DNA of 64,000 nucleotides from Pseudodesulfovibrio indicus (GCF_001563225.1 NZ_CP014206.1:372001-436000), one strand, 5' to 3'; shown: positions 34,670 through 43,080, counted from the first letter of the stretch. The notes: generated by a model from the sequence alone, not told the origin. Translations and numbers: made by a program.

Positions 34670-34709
34670 CAACCACTTCACCGACCCGAACATTCCCGAC
34701 AAGACATAA
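34587..34709 (+). CDS. 40-residue hypothetical protein
   Basis: The ATG at 34587 follows a GGAGGGGGG ribosome-binding site and opens a 40-residue frame (MKIITDGKVRSGAPFMLFNV, ending PNIPDKT). No family is recognised. It lies at the end of the phage-like stretch and its last 32 bp overlap the convergent hypothetical gene on the other strand. A bidirectional hairpin follows at once. Confidence 0.4.
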   Translation: MKIITDGKVRSGAPFMLFNVPLFRRMLDNHFTDPNIPDKT

Positions 34710-35157
34710 ACCGAGCGGGCGGCCTTGCGCCGCCCGTTGCCTGTGTGTGCTCGATCACCAGCGCGTCTTCTGCGAAGAAGACCTTGTAGTATTGGCGTTG
34801 ATCCCGCCGGACGTTTTCCGCTCCCTCCAACTCCTTGAGCCAGCGGGTGAATTCGTCCAGGACGTCCTGCTCCGCCAGGAGCTGTTTTATCCGTTGGGAC
34901 ACCACGATCTTTACGGCATAAACGCCGATGGATGGCGACTTCTTGTGCCAACTTCCGGGATGAAAGGCCTCGCCTGTCATGTAAGCATCAACTATGAGTT
35001 TCTTATCGCTTTTCCCAGTGCAGCAAGTGTAACTGACATACTCCACTTCCGTGACCCCGGCCCGCTCCAGGGCCGCGTCCAGATCTCCCCGCTTTATAGG
35101 GTAGGTGAAGCCCTTGACCAGCTTGTCCCGACCCAGAAATTCGTATTCCAAAACCAT
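34678..35157 (-). CDS. hypothetical protein, about 159 residues
   Basis: The start at 35157 follows AAGGAAG. The product begins MVLEYEFLGRDKLVKGFTYP and includes VEYVSYTCCTGKSDKKLIVD and a charged helix near residues 95-125. No family was recognised. Its last 24 or so codons run through a hairpin (34716-34736) that looks like its own terminator, so the natural stop may have been lost and the C terminus (ARPPARFMSCRECSGR) extended. It separates the phage module from the YedE operon. Gene reality is likely from codon use and start site; function is unknown. Confidence 0.6.
   Translation of the reverse strand: MVLEYEFLGRDKLVKGFTYPIKRGDLDAALERAGVTEVEYVSYTCCTGKSDKKLIVDAYMTGEAFHPGSWHKKSPSIGVYAVKIVVSQRIKQLLAEQDVLDEFTRWLKELEGAENVRRDQRQYYKVFFAEDALVIEHTQATGGARPPARFMSCRECSGR
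34716..34736. terminator. bidirectional hairpin between converging small genes
   Basis: CGGGCGG (34716-34722) pairs with CCGCCCG (34730-34736). On the minus strand it is followed by CTCGGTTTATG, on the plus strand by TTGCCTGTG. It lies inside the 3' end of the minus-strand hypothetical gene. Confidence 0.5.
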
Positions 35158-35234
35158 GGCGGCTTCCTTTGCGGAGCCAATATGCGGCATTCGATGTGCC
35201 GGGACAAGAAGAGGGGGACGGTCCCGCGCGGGGG

Positions 35235-35447
35235 CTATTCGGATTCGGCGGCGGCTTCGAGGTCGGCCAGGAGTGCTTCGAGGTCCAGGCCGTAGCGGGC
35301 GGCCACGTCGGCCACGGTCTCGAAGAGCGCCTTGCAGAGCAAACATTCGCCCGCCTGTTCGTCGCGGGCGCGGAAGACCGCCTCGGTCGAGCGGTATCGG
35401 TGGACCACGTCCAGCAGGGTCATGTCCGGGGTGATGCGGTTCGTCAC
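35235..35447 (-). CDS. DUF1858-like small protein
   Basis: The 70-residue protein (RITPDMTLLDVVHRYRSTEAVF, then a CLLC pair and ARYGLDLEALLADLEAA) follows the DUF1858 layout: a beta strand, a helix, a Cys-containing turn and a helix. DUF1858 proteins often accompany sulfur or selenium trafficking and hybrid-cluster genes and may bind a metal through the Cys pair. Its ATG overlaps the stop of the NAD(P)HX-dehydratase-like gene by 4 bp. It is the last gene of the YedE operon. Confidence 0.75.
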   Translation of the reverse strand: MTNRITPDMTLLDVVHRYRSTEAVFRARDEQAGECLLCKALFETVADVAARYGLDLEALLADLEAAAESE

Positions 35448-36307
35448 GGGAGTTCCTCCAGGGCGCGCTTAAGCGCCGCCGGGATGTGGGCGATGAGCTC
35501 CCCGATCTGCGAGGCCGGGGTGGGCCGCGCCGCCTCGCCCGCATAGCGGTTGGCCTGGGCCGCCACCTGGGCCGCCCTGGGCGCGGGCAATCCGTATTCC
35601 ATCAGGGCGCAGGCCATGCCCGTGACCGTGTCGCCCGTGCCGCCCATGGCCTCCATGGCCTCCACGGACGGGCCGGAGACCTCGGCCAGGACCCCGGTGC
35701 AATCCGCCATCCGGTCCGTGCTTCCCTTGACCAGCAGGCAGGCCGCCGCGTTGCCGTGGGCATAGGCCCTGGCGATCAGCTCCGGGATGCGGTGCTCGTC
35801 CTGGAGGATGAAGCCGCGCGTGTAGAACGGGTGCGGCGCGTCCTCGTCGGCCAGGAAGGCCAGCTCCCCGGCGTCCGGGGTGAACAGCCCGTACTCCCCG
35901 GCCTGGCCGCTCATCTTGGCCGCGTACATGAACCCCGCGTCCGCGATGAGCGCGGGCGCCGGGGCCATGGACTGGGCCGCGAACAGGACCCGGTTGTGCC
36001 AGTCCACGTCGGGCTGGAGATAGTGGAAGGCGAGGGTCGAAAAATCTCGTCCGGGCAGGACCTCGACCATGCGCTCGTACAGGGCGCGGCTGCCCCTGCC
36101 CAGTCCCTCGTCCCCCACCAGAAAGGCGTGAGGCAGGGAAAGTTCCAGGAAGCGGCAGGCGGCCACGGCGGCTCCCAGCAGGGCGGGCGTCCCCCGGTCG
36201 GGCGGCAGTTCGCGCCCGGCCACCCGGAGCACGCCACCCGCAAACTCCACCACCGCGTCCAGCACGGGCACGGTCGGGTCCGGCACGGTTCCGGCTACGG
36301 CGAGCAT
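35444..36307 (-). CDS. NAD(P)HX dehydratase-like (ribokinase-fold) protein
   Basis: The start at 36307 gives 287 residues. The C-terminal part contains AMGGTGDTVTGMACALME, the GTGDxLxG motif of the ATP/ADP-dependent NAD(P)HX dehydratase and related kinase folds, with LLVKGSTDRMAD before it. The N-terminal half is less typical (HAFLVGDEGLGRGSRALYE). It overlaps the DUF3343 gene by 13 bp. In this operon a repair role is less obvious than a role tied to the sulfur/selenium carriers, possibly phosphorylating or dehydrating a small molecule. That role is inference. Confidence 0.78.
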   Translation of the reverse strand: MLAVAGTVPDPTVPVLDAVVEFAGGVLRVAGRELPPDRGTPALLGAAVAACRFLELSLPHAFLVGDEGLGRGSRALYERMVEVLPGRDFSTLAFHYLQPDVDWHNRVLFAAQSMAPAPALIADAGFMYAAKMSGQAGEYGLFTPDAGELAFLADEDAPHPFYTRGFILQDEHRIPELIARAYAHGNAAACLLVKGSTDRMADCTGVLAEVSGPSVEAMEAMGGTGDTVTGMACALMEYGLPAPRAAQVAAQANRYAGEAARPTPASQIGELIAHIPAALKRALEELP

Positions 36308-36846
36308 CGGCGCACCATCTCCTCGTAGGCCAGGTCCAGGGCGTAGCCGCACAGAGTGTGGCCGATCTCGCGCGGGGCCGGGCCTTCCCCCAGCCGTTGC
36401 CCGATGAGCCGGGCCGCGATATACGGCACGTCCGGGCAGCCGCCGCCGGACACGTTGACGATGACCAGGGTTTGCTTGTCCACGGTGAGCTTCATGTTGG
36501 CGGCCCGGACCATGAGGTGGTCCCCGAAGTCCTTGACCTGGAAGAGATCCACCGGGGCCAGCAGCGGGCCGGTCACCGGCACGATCTCCAGGGGAGAAAG
36601 CCCGGCACCGGCCAGGACGCGCTGGACGTCGAGCTTCTCCATGAGCGGGAACTCGACCACCAGGTCGCACCCCTTCTGGATCTCCGGGGGCGGCCCCATG
36701 ACCCGGATCTCGCGGCCCGAGTCCTTGAGGACCTTCTCGGCCCGGATGACCTCGCTGGTGTGCTCGAACACGAGCAGGCCCCGGTCCGCTCGCCCGTCCG
36801 GGCGGGGGCCGGAGCCTTTTTTCCTGAACAGATCGAAGAAGGCCAA
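36295..36846 (-). CDS. DUF3343-containing protein
   Basis: The 183-residue protein has an N-terminal DUF3343 domain (LLVFEHTSEVIRAEKVLKDSG, IRVMGPPPEIQKGCDLVVEFP) and a C-terminal part with NVSGGGCPDVPYIAARLIGQ and HTLCGYALDLAYEEM. DUF3343 proteins are regular neighbours of TusA-like and YedE genes and were put forward by comparative genomics as candidate selenium-metabolism factors. The conserved Cys residues could carry sulfur or selenium. It lies 2 bp after the TusA-like gene and overlaps the next gene. Confidence 0.82.
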   Translation of the reverse strand: MAFFDLFRKKGSGPRPDGRADRGLLVFEHTSEVIRAEKVLKDSGREIRVMGPPPEIQKGCDLVVEFPLMEKLDVQRVLAGAGLSPLEIVPVTGPLLAPVDLFQVKDFGDHLMVRAANMKLTVDKQTLVIVNVSGGGCPDVPYIAARLIGQRLGEGPAPREIGHTLCGYALDLAYEEMVRRCSP

Positions 36847-36848
36847 GC

Positions 36849-37067
36849 CTACTCCTTGAGCAGCTTCAGGCGGTACTCCTCCCCTTCATCGGTGATGGAG
36901 ACCACCTTCCAGCCCTTGCCTTCGGCGGCGCGGGCCACGTTTTCCTTGGACGCCTCGGTGTCCACCAGGACGTCGAGTTCACCCGACCCCATGGCCGTGA
37001 TCTTGGCCAGGGTGTCCAGAACCGGTTGGGGGCACGACAGGCCCCGTGCGTCGACTAATTCACTCAT
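36849..37067 (-). CDS. TusA/SirA-like sulfur (selenium) carrier
   Basis: The 72-residue protein has the TusA signature VDARGLSCPQPVLDTLAKI; Cys in CPQP is the sulfur-carrying residue. TusA-type proteins pass persulfide between partners; the subgroup next to YedE is linked to selenium. It lies 9 bp after yedE and 2 bp before the DUF3343 gene. Full-length and intact. Whether it carries S or Se is not visible from sequence. Confidence 0.9.
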   Translation of the reverse strand: MSELVDARGLSCPQPVLDTLAKITAMGSGELDVLVDTEASKENVARAAEGKGWKVVSITDEGEEYRLKLLKE

Positions 37068-37076
37068 GGTTACCCC

Positions 37077-38162
37077 CTAGGCCGCTTTCTTGCGCATGGT
37101 AAGCCCGATGAACAGGCAGACGGCCAGGCCGATGAACACGGCGGCGATGCCGTGGGGGCCGACGCCCTTGGGCGAGCTGGCCAGACCGAAGTTGTGGGCA
37201 AAGGCCGCGCCGGTGATCATGCCGAGCACGAACACGCCGGCGTCGCCGTCACCCTCGCCTGCCATGAACAGCTGCCGACCGGGGCACCCGCCCGCCAGGG
37301 CGAAGCACAATCCGGCCAGGACCATGCCCATGAAGTTCCACAGCCCCTGGGTATGGGCCACGGGCTGGCCCTCGAAGCCCATGTGGAACTGGCCGAGGAT
37401 CAGGTTGACGACAAAGGCTGCCGCCAGCAGGGCGACCACGCCGGACAGCAGGTGAACCTGCCTGAACAGGATCAGGTCGCGGAACGCGCCCATGGTGCAG
37501 AACCGGCTGCGCTGGGCCAGGACGCCCACCAGCAGGCCGACGCCAAGGGAGATGAACAGGGGCGCATGCATGGCCCCCGGTCCCTTCAGGCTGTAGAAGA
37601 GCACCCCGGACTGCGGTTGGTCGGCCGTCTGCGGATACAGGAACATCAGGACCAGGAACCCGAGCATGACCAGGGGCAGGATGAGGCCCACGGACGAGTA
37701 CGTCTTCTGGCTCCGGCCCAGGTTGTACCCCTGGCGGAAGAAGACGGTGCCGATGCCGATGCCGACGATCAGCCCGGCCAGGCCGAACAGGGAGTTCAGG
37801 TCGCCGCCCGCCAGACGCAGGATGGCCCGCCACGGGCAGCCCAGGAAGACCAGGGCGCCGATCATGGCGAACACGCCGAGCACGAAACGGACGATGGGAG
37901 CCGAACCCGAGCGCGGACGGAAGTCCTTGCTGAACAGGGCCGCGGCCAGGGCGCCGAGGACGAAACCGATGATCTCCGGGCGCATGTACTGGACCACGCC
38001 CGCCCGGTGCAGCCCCACGGCACCGGCGATGTCACGTTCGAAACAGGCCACGCAGATGCCCATGTTCCCCGGATTACCCAGGTACTGGAGCAGCGCCGCG
38101 AGGCACCCGATGACCAACCCCACGAAAATGATGCCTTTCCGCGAGGCAAAAAAGTTGAGCAT
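37077..38162 (-). CDS. yedE: YedE/YeeE-family putative selenium (sulfur) transporter
   Basis: The ATG at 38162 follows a strong AAGGAGGAGG site and gives 361 residues with about ten membrane segments. Cysteine-containing motifs typical of the family are present: FLGCPWRAI, RSRFCTMGAFRDLI and AGGCPGRQLFMAGEGD. YeeE/YedE proteins move thiosulfate-like or reduced sulfur species; the long YedE form clusters with selenium genes. It heads an operon with TusA-like, DUF3343, NAD(P)HX-dehydratase-like and DUF1858 genes. SelD as a selenoprotein in the same window supports a selenium role. Confidence 0.87.
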   Translation of the reverse strand: MLNFFASRKGIIFVGLVIGCLAALLQYLGNPGNMGICVACFERDIAGAVGLHRAGVVQYMRPEIIGFVLGALAAALFSKDFRPRSGSAPIVRFVLGVFAMIGALVFLGCPWRAILRLAGGDLNSLFGLAGLIVGIGIGTVFFRQGYNLGRSQKTYSSVGLILPLVMLGFLVLMFLYPQTADQPQSGVLFYSLKGPGAMHAPLFISLGVGLLVGVLAQRSRFCTMGAFRDLILFRQVHLLSGVVALLAAAFVVNLILGQFHMGFEGQPVAHTQGLWNFMGMVLAGLCFALAGGCPGRQLFMAGEGDGDAGVFVLGMITGAAFAHNFGLASSPKGVGPHGIAAVFIGLAVCLFIGLTMRKKAA

Positions 38163-38327
38163 ACCTCCTCCTTGTGTAAAGGACGAGCCATACCCTCCCC
38201 TCCGGATTCGACTCTGAAAGGTAGTGGAAATAATCAAATGCAGCCAATTGTTTATCCGGCTGCCAGGGAAACGACCCATAGAAAGCATGAATACGTGGTC
38301 ATATTTCGATATGAGCGCACCGGATCG

Positions 38328-39266
38328 TCACCGCTCCAGGTCGGACAGGGTCTTGCGAAAATCCTCGGCGTGGGGGCCGCCCAGGGACACGGCCTTTTTG
38401 GCGGCGGCCACGGCCTCGTCCATGCGGCCCAGCTCGCCCAGGACAAAGGCCAGGTTGTTGAAGGCGATGCCGCTCTGCGGGTCCGCCTCGGCGGCCCGGC
38501 GAAACGCCTCTGCCGCGCCGGGCTTGTCGTCCAGGGAGTAGCGCGCGTTGCCCAACCCTATCCAGGCGTCGCGGCTCGCGGGCCAACGGTTCGTGGCCGC
38601 GAGGTAGGCGACCAGCGCGCTCCGCGCCTGCCCAGCGCGCTCCAGCCCCACGGCCCCGTCCAGCCACTCCTTTTCCGTGACCGTGGCGGGCATGCGGTCC
38701 GGCGGCAGGACCACCAGCCCCCAGAAGTCCGGCCCCCAGGTGTTCTCGAACACCCGCCAGGGCGTGCGCTTGGAGCGGGTCAGGCCGGAGTTGAGCAGGA
38801 CTTCTCCCGCCTCGTGGTCCAGGCCGGTGACCACGGCGTAGTGATAGACCGGGTACCAGGACAACCCGAGGTTCTGGAGGACGACGACCGGGATGGACGC
38901 GCCGACCTCGGCGGCCAGCCGGTCCGCGCCGTGGATGGGATAGGCCATGCGCCCCCTGCGCCGGGCCGCGGTGATCATGTCGGGCTGGAGCGATCCCTTG
39001 CGGGCCGGGGTGTAGACCGAGGCGGTCAGCTCCTCGGGGAGCACGGGCAGCCCGCTCCAGGTCAGAGCCATGGCCAGGGCGGCCGGGCCGCACTGGTATT
39101 CGTCCTGGGGGTAGAAAGGCACGTCGGCCACGCGGGCCAGGGGAGCGCCGGAAGGCACCTGCGGCATGACCCCGCCGTAGAGGGCGCAGCCAGCCACGAG
39201 GGGCAGGAGCAGCAGGAAGAGACAGGCGGCGGCCCAACGGCCGCCGCCCGGATTCAAATCGCGCAT
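38328..39266 (-). CDS. PA2778-family lipoprotein cysteine peptidase with TPR repeats
   Basis: The 312-residue protein has a lipoprotein signal with lipobox LVAGC (Cys27). A C39-like papain-fold domain follows (FYPQDEYQCGPAALAMAL with the catalytic Cys, and HYAVVTGLDHEAGEVLL with the His). The C-terminal third has tetratricopeptide repeats (AWIGLGNARYSLDDKPGAAEAF, AFNNLAFVLGELGRMDEAVAAA). It is the PA2778 type and is paired with a PA2779-type gene 10 bp upstream. It probably acts at the outer or inner membrane, periplasmic side, on an unknown peptide. Confidence 0.87.
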   Translation of the reverse strand: MRDLNPGGGRWAAACLFLLLLPLVAGCALYGGVMPQVPSGAPLARVADVPFYPQDEYQCGPAALAMALTWSGLPVLPEELTASVYTPARKGSLQPDMITAARRRGRMAYPIHGADRLAAEVGASIPVVVLQNLGLSWYPVYHYAVVTGLDHEAGEVLLNSGLTRSKRTPWRVFENTWGPDFWGLVVLPPDRMPATVTEKEWLDGAVGLERAGQARSALVAYLAATNRWPASRDAWIGLGNARYSLDDKPGAAEAFRRAAEADPQSGIAFNNLAFVLGELGRMDEAVAAAKKAVSLGGPHAEDFRKTLSDLER

Positions 39267-39276
39267 GGGACCCAGG

Positions 39277-39678
39277 TTAGTTGGCCTTCTTCACGAATGG
39301 GAAAACGTCCGTGGCCCCGGCCATGTCGGTGATGAGCAGCACGATGAAGACGAACAGCGCCGCACCGATGATGATGCCGAACGCGCCGCCGCCCGCGGGC
39401 ATCTCGCCCATGTGGTCGGCGATCCGCGCCACTTCGGCGTCGGACAGCGCGTCGATGCGCTGGTCGACCTCGGCGGCGGTCAGTCCCTGTCCGGCCAGGA
39501 CCTGGCGCACGTCCTCGCGTTCGAGCTGCGCCTTGATCAGGGCGCGGTTCTCCACGGCGCGGCTGGCGGCGATGGACGCCTCGGTGGAGATCAGCCCGGC
39601 CTGGGCCGTGGCCACGTTCAGGGACAACAGGGAAGCCACCACGAGCAGGCAGACGAGTTTACTGAACTTGTTGAACAT
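39277..39678 (-). CDS. PA2779-family small membrane protein
   Basis: The 133-residue protein has an N-terminal signal-like segment (LVCLLVVASLLSLNVATAQA), a charged helical middle containing REDVRQVLAGQGLTAAEVDQR, and a C-terminal membrane segment (GGAFGIIIGAALFVFIVLLITD). This layout and its pairing with a PA2778-type peptidase gene define the PA2779 family. It may be the peptidase's substrate or anchor. A GGAGG site precedes the ATG. Confidence 0.87.
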   Translation of the reverse strand: MFNKFSKLVCLLVVASLLSLNVATAQAGLISTEASIAASRAVENRALIKAQLEREDVRQVLAGQGLTAAEVDQRIDALSDAEVARIADHMGEMPAGGGAFGIIIGAALFVFIVLLITDMAGATDVFPFVKKAN

Positions 39679-39817
39679 CAGGGTGTTCCTCCTGGATTGT
39701 TTGTTTGGAAGCAGCTCTTAATTCTATACGTCAGAAGTACCCGTGAGGCAACCGATCGGCCGGGCCAGGACCAACTGCGCCCTTGACACGGCCTCCATAA
39801 GTCCGCAAGGAACGGCC

Positions 39818-40855
39818 ATGCACAATCTTATAGAGCTGAACAAGAACGACCTCGAGGCGTTCGTCGCCGAAGACCTCAAGGAACCCCGCTTCCGGGCGGA
39901 GCAGATATGGCAGTGGCTGTGGCAGAAGCGCGTGCGCGACGTGGAGGCCATGACCAACCTGTCCAAGCCCCTGCGCGAGAAGCTCGGCTCCATGGCGGCC
40001 ATCGTCTGGCCCGAGATCGCCCGGGTGGCCGAAAGCAGTGACGGGACCATCAAGTTCCTGCTCAGGCTGACCGACGGCAAGCTCATCGAGACCGTGCTCA
40101 TCCCCATGCAGGACCGCTACTCCCAATGTCTGTCCACCCAGGTGGGCTGCGCCATGGCCTGCACCTTCTGCAACACCGGCAAGCTCGGCTTCGAGCGCAA
40201 CCTGACCTACGGCGAGATCATGGGCCAGATCCTGGTGGGCCGCCAATACCTGGCGGACCGCTCCATGAACGAGCTGAAGAACCTCGTGTTCATGGGCATG
40301 GGCGAACCGCTCCTGAACCTTGAAACGCTCATCAAGGTGCTCACCGACCTGCCGTGCGAGCGCGGCCTGTCCCTGTCCTGGCGGCGCTCCATGGTCTCCA
40401 CCGTGGGCTTCCCGGACAAGCTCAAGCGGCTGGGCGAGCTGGAGATAGCCCTGCCCGCCATCTCCCTGCACGCGCCCAACCAGGAGCTGCGCGCCAAGAT
40501 CATGCCCAAGGCCGCCCAGGTCCACCTGAACGACCTGATGGCCGCGCTGAACGCCTATCCCATGCGCCCGCGCGAGCGGATCACCTTCGAATACCTGCTG
40601 CTCAAGGGGGTCAACGACTCCCTGGAACACGCGGACCAGCTGGCCCGGCTCATCGACCGCCGCAAGGGCAAGATCAACCTCATCGCCTACAACGCCACCG
40701 AGGGCATGCCCTACGAGGCCCCGGACCGCGAGCAGGTGGAGGCGTTCGAGAAGCGGCTCTGGAGCCACGGGCTGACCGCCTTCATCCGCCGCTCCATGGG
40801 CGCGGACATCAAGGCCGCCTGCGGCCAGCTCAAGGCCGAGACCATCGGGGAATAA
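39818..40855 (+). CDS. rlmN: 23S rRNA/tRNA A2503/A37 C2-methyltransferase (radical SAM)
   Basis: The start at 39818 follows AAGGAA and gives 345 residues. The radical SAM motif CAMACTFC (CxxxCxxC), LSTQVGCAMAC context, FMGMGEPLLN, and the C-terminal GADIKAACGQL with the methyl-carrying Cys are all RlmN features. It methylates A2503 of 23S rRNA and A37 of some tRNAs. An upstream in-frame ATG at 39743 lacks a ribosome site. It converges on the solute-binding protein gene, 4 bp away. Confidence 0.95.
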   Translation: MHNLIELNKNDLEAFVAEDLKEPRFRAEQIWQWLWQKRVRDVEAMTNLSKPLREKLGSMAAIVWPEIARVAESSDGTIKFLLRLTDGKLIETVLIPMQDRYSQCLSTQVGCAMACTFCNTGKLGFERNLTYGEIMGQILVGRQYLADRSMNELKNLVFMGMGEPLLNLETLIKVLTDLPCERGLSLSWRRSMVSTVGFPDKLKRLGELEIALPAISLHAPNQELRAKIMPKAAQVHLNDLMAALNAYPMRPRERITFEYLLLKGVNDSLEHADQLARLIDRRKGKINLIAYNATEGMPYEAPDREQVEAFEKRLWSHGLTAFIRRSMGADIKAACGQLKAETIGE

Positions 40856-40859
40856 AGGG

Positions 40860-41639
40860 CTAGCGGACCGGCAGGCCGTGCTTCCGCTTGAGGGAGTCGA
40901 TCAGGGGCGTGCGGGACCGCAGGAAGTCGTTGAACCGGCACATCACGGCCGGATGCTTGATGGTGGAAAGCCGGTAGTCGCCGGTGGTGTGGGGCAGGTC
41001 CGGGTCCAGGACCAATCCCCCGTGCATGCCCATCTCGTCCAGCAGGTGCTGGGCCGCTTCCTGGTTGACGTAGATGGCGTCCACCCGGCCCCGCAGCGCC
41101 TTGCCGAGCAGTCCTGAAATGGACGCGTTTTCCGACACGGTCAGCTTCTTCGGGCTGAGCCTGGGCTTGAGCAGCCACGGCTTGAAGCCCGCGATGATCC
41201 CCAGGACGCCGATTCCCTCCACACCCCGGCCCAGCCTGTCCGGCCTGACCAGGATGCCGTCCGTGTACGTGCAGACGGGGTCGGAATAGAGGACGTTCAG
41301 CCCGGCGCGCTTGCTGGGGTGCCACTCCTCGGCGTCGGGGAACTTGAAATCCAGGGTCCGGGTCTCCAGAAACTCCTGATAGAGCCGCTTGACCGGCAGG
41401 GGCACGAAGACCAGCTCCACGCCGGCCTCGGCGGCGAAGGAGTCGAGCAGGTCGCGGGCGAACCCCTCGTAGTCGCCGTTGCGGTAGGAACCATAGGGCG
41501 GGTAGTCCAGGGACTCCACCCCCACGGTCAGGCGCACCCGTTCGGCGCGGGCTCCGGGACAGCAGAGCAGGAATACTCCGAGCAAGGCGGCGATGATCAG
41601 GGTCGGCGTCAGGAGCCGGGTGAGTGCGCTGTTTCCCAT
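40860..41639 (-). CDS. periplasmic solute-binding protein (SBP family 3-like)
   Basis: Taken from MGNSALTR, which places a signal peptide (LLTPTLIIAALLGVFLLCC ... ARA) at the very start; in-frame ATGs at 41666 and 41690 are possible and none has a clear ribosome site. The mature part has LTVGVESLDYPPYGSY, YEGFARDLLDSFAAEAGVELVFVPLPVKRL, typical of family 3 binding proteins for amino acids. No permease or ATPase genes are adjacent, so it may be an orphan or signalling receptor. Confidence 0.78.
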   Translation of the reverse strand: MGNSALTRLLTPTLIIAALLGVFLLCCPGARAERVRLTVGVESLDYPPYGSYRNGDYEGFARDLLDSFAAEAGVELVFVPLPVKRLYQEFLETRTLDFKFPDAEEWHPSKRAGLNVLYSDPVCTYTDGILVRPDRLGRGVEGIGVLGIIAGFKPWLLKPRLSPKKLTVSENASISGLLGKALRGRVDAIYVNQEAAQHLLDEMGMHGGLVLDPDLPHTTGDYRLSTIKHPAVMCRFNDFLRSRTPLIDSLKRKHGLPVR

Positions 41640-41893
41640 GGAGCGCGGACCGGGAGCAATGGGCATGGCTTCAGTTGGCGGAGAATACATGTATTCCGCG
41701 CGGCTGACAATATTTCGTTGACTCCCTCCGGGGCCGGAAAAGACCCGGGACCGGATTTCCGGAACCGGGACAATCCGCTCCCGACCGCGCCGGGAGCCCC
41801 CTGAATCCGGGGGTTGCCTTCGCCCATCATCATATGTATGGGTAAGCCCCGGCCGCAGGAGCCTGCGGACATCACATACATCAGGAGCGCATC

Positions 41894-42175
41894 ATGGCAT
41901 CCACCGTGGACGAAATCACCATCAACTATTCCGAGGACAACCAGCTCATCGTCAAGGAGCTGGACAAGGTCGTGCTTTCCAAGGGCGCCTGGACCACCAT
42001 CGTGTTCCGCTACCAGGAGCTGAACCGCGCCAAGGGCGAATACGGCCCGGACAAATATACCATCCGCCGCTACCAGAAAGTGGACGGCACCTACCGCCCC
42101 AAGTCCAAGTTCAACATTTCCTCCCAGGCCCAGGCCCAGAAGATCGTCGAGGCCCTGAGCGGCTGGATCGACTAG
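41894..42175 (+). CDS. conserved hypothetical protein, 93 residues
   Basis: The product (TVDEITINYSEDNQLIVKEL, SKGAWTTIVFRYQELNRAKG, and SKFNISSQAQAQKIVEAL) is soluble and mixed alpha/beta. The ATG is preceded by AGGAG. No domain is assigned with confidence. The beta-rich middle and a final amphipathic helix are reminiscent of PC4-like single-strand DNA-binding folds, but this is a weak impression. It lies 16 bp before nfo and may share its transcript. A small hairpin (41853-41868) precedes it. Confidence 0.75.
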   Translation: MASTVDEITINYSEDNQLIVKELDKVVLSKGAWTTIVFRYQELNRAKGEYGPDKYTIRRYQKVDGTYRPKSKFNISSQAQAQKIVEALSGWID

Positions 42176-42191
42176 GGGACGCGCCCGGCTC

Positions 42192-43037
42192 ATGTTCCTG
42201 GGTTCGCACATGTCCATTGCCGGAGGCCTGCACATGGCCTTCGAGCGCATCCGGCGGGTGGGGGGCACGGCCCTGCAGATCTTCACCCGCAACCAGCGCC
42301 AGTGGAAGGTCCCGGAGCTGACCGATTACGACGCCGAGCTCTTCGCCATGGCCTGGGAACAATGGGGCGATTACCCCATTGCCGCCCACGACTCCTACCT
42401 GATCAACCTCGCCTCGGACAAACCCGACCTCCTGAGCCGCTCGCTCCTCGCCTTTGCCGAGGAGTTGCGGCGCATCGAAAAGCTCTCCGTGCCCTACCTC
42501 GTGACCCACCCCGGCTCGCATCTGGGCGCGGGCGCGGAAGAGGGAATCAGGCGCTACGCCGCCAACCTGGACCGGGCCATCGAGGACTCCGGCACCGCCG
42601 GGGCCATGGTCCTGCTGGAGACCACGGCGGGCCAGGGGACCAACCTCGGTTCCACCTTCGAGGAGCTGGCGGCGATCATCGATGCCTCGGCCCACCCGGA
42701 CCGGCTCGGCGTGTGCTACGACACCTGCCACACCTTTGCCGCGGGCTACGACATCCGCACCCCGGAAGCCTACGCTGCCACCTTCGACGCCTTTGACCGG
42801 ATCATCGGGATCGACCGCCTCAAATTCTTCCACCTCAACGACACCAAGAACGAATTCGGCTCCCACAAGGACCGCCACGAGCACATCGGCCGGGGAGAGA
42901 TCGGCGAGGCGGGCTTCGCCAACATCGTGCGCGACCCCAGGTTCCGGGACATCCCCATGACCCTGGAGACCCCCAAGGACGACGATCTCCAGGACGACGT
43001 CCGCAACCTGACCCTGTTGCGCAGCCTGGCGAAATAG
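42192..43037 (+). CDS. nfo: endonuclease IV (AP endonuclease)
   Basis: The 281-residue protein starts FLGSHMSIAGGLHMAFERI and contains THPGSHLGAG, CYDTCHTFAAGYD, FHLNDTKNEFGSHKDRHEHIGRGEIG, the three-Zn endonuclease IV signatures. It cuts at abasic sites in DNA repair. All metal-binding His, Glu and Asp residues in these motifs are present. It follows a small hypothetical gene and precedes a HAD phosphatase gene. Confidence 0.95.
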   Translation: MFLGSHMSIAGGLHMAFERIRRVGGTALQIFTRNQRQWKVPELTDYDAELFAMAWEQWGDYPIAAHDSYLINLASDKPDLLSRSLLAFAEELRRIEKLSVPYLVTHPGSHLGAGAEEGIRRYAANLDRAIEDSGTAGAMVLLETTAGQGTNLGSTFEELAAIIDASAHPDRLGVCYDTCHTFAAGYDIRTPEAYAATFDAFDRIIGIDRLKFFHLNDTKNEFGSHKDRHEHIGRGEIGEAGFANIVRDPRFRDIPMTLETPKDDDLQDDVRNLTLLRSLAK

Positions 43038-43080
43038 TATTTCATACCCCGAACCCGAACCGCCGCCCCCCGGAGGCCAC

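Noticed and set aside
30798-35200. Full integrated prophage or attachment sites
   Set aside because: No integrase, terminase or capsid gene and no direct repeats or tRNA target were found at the edges.
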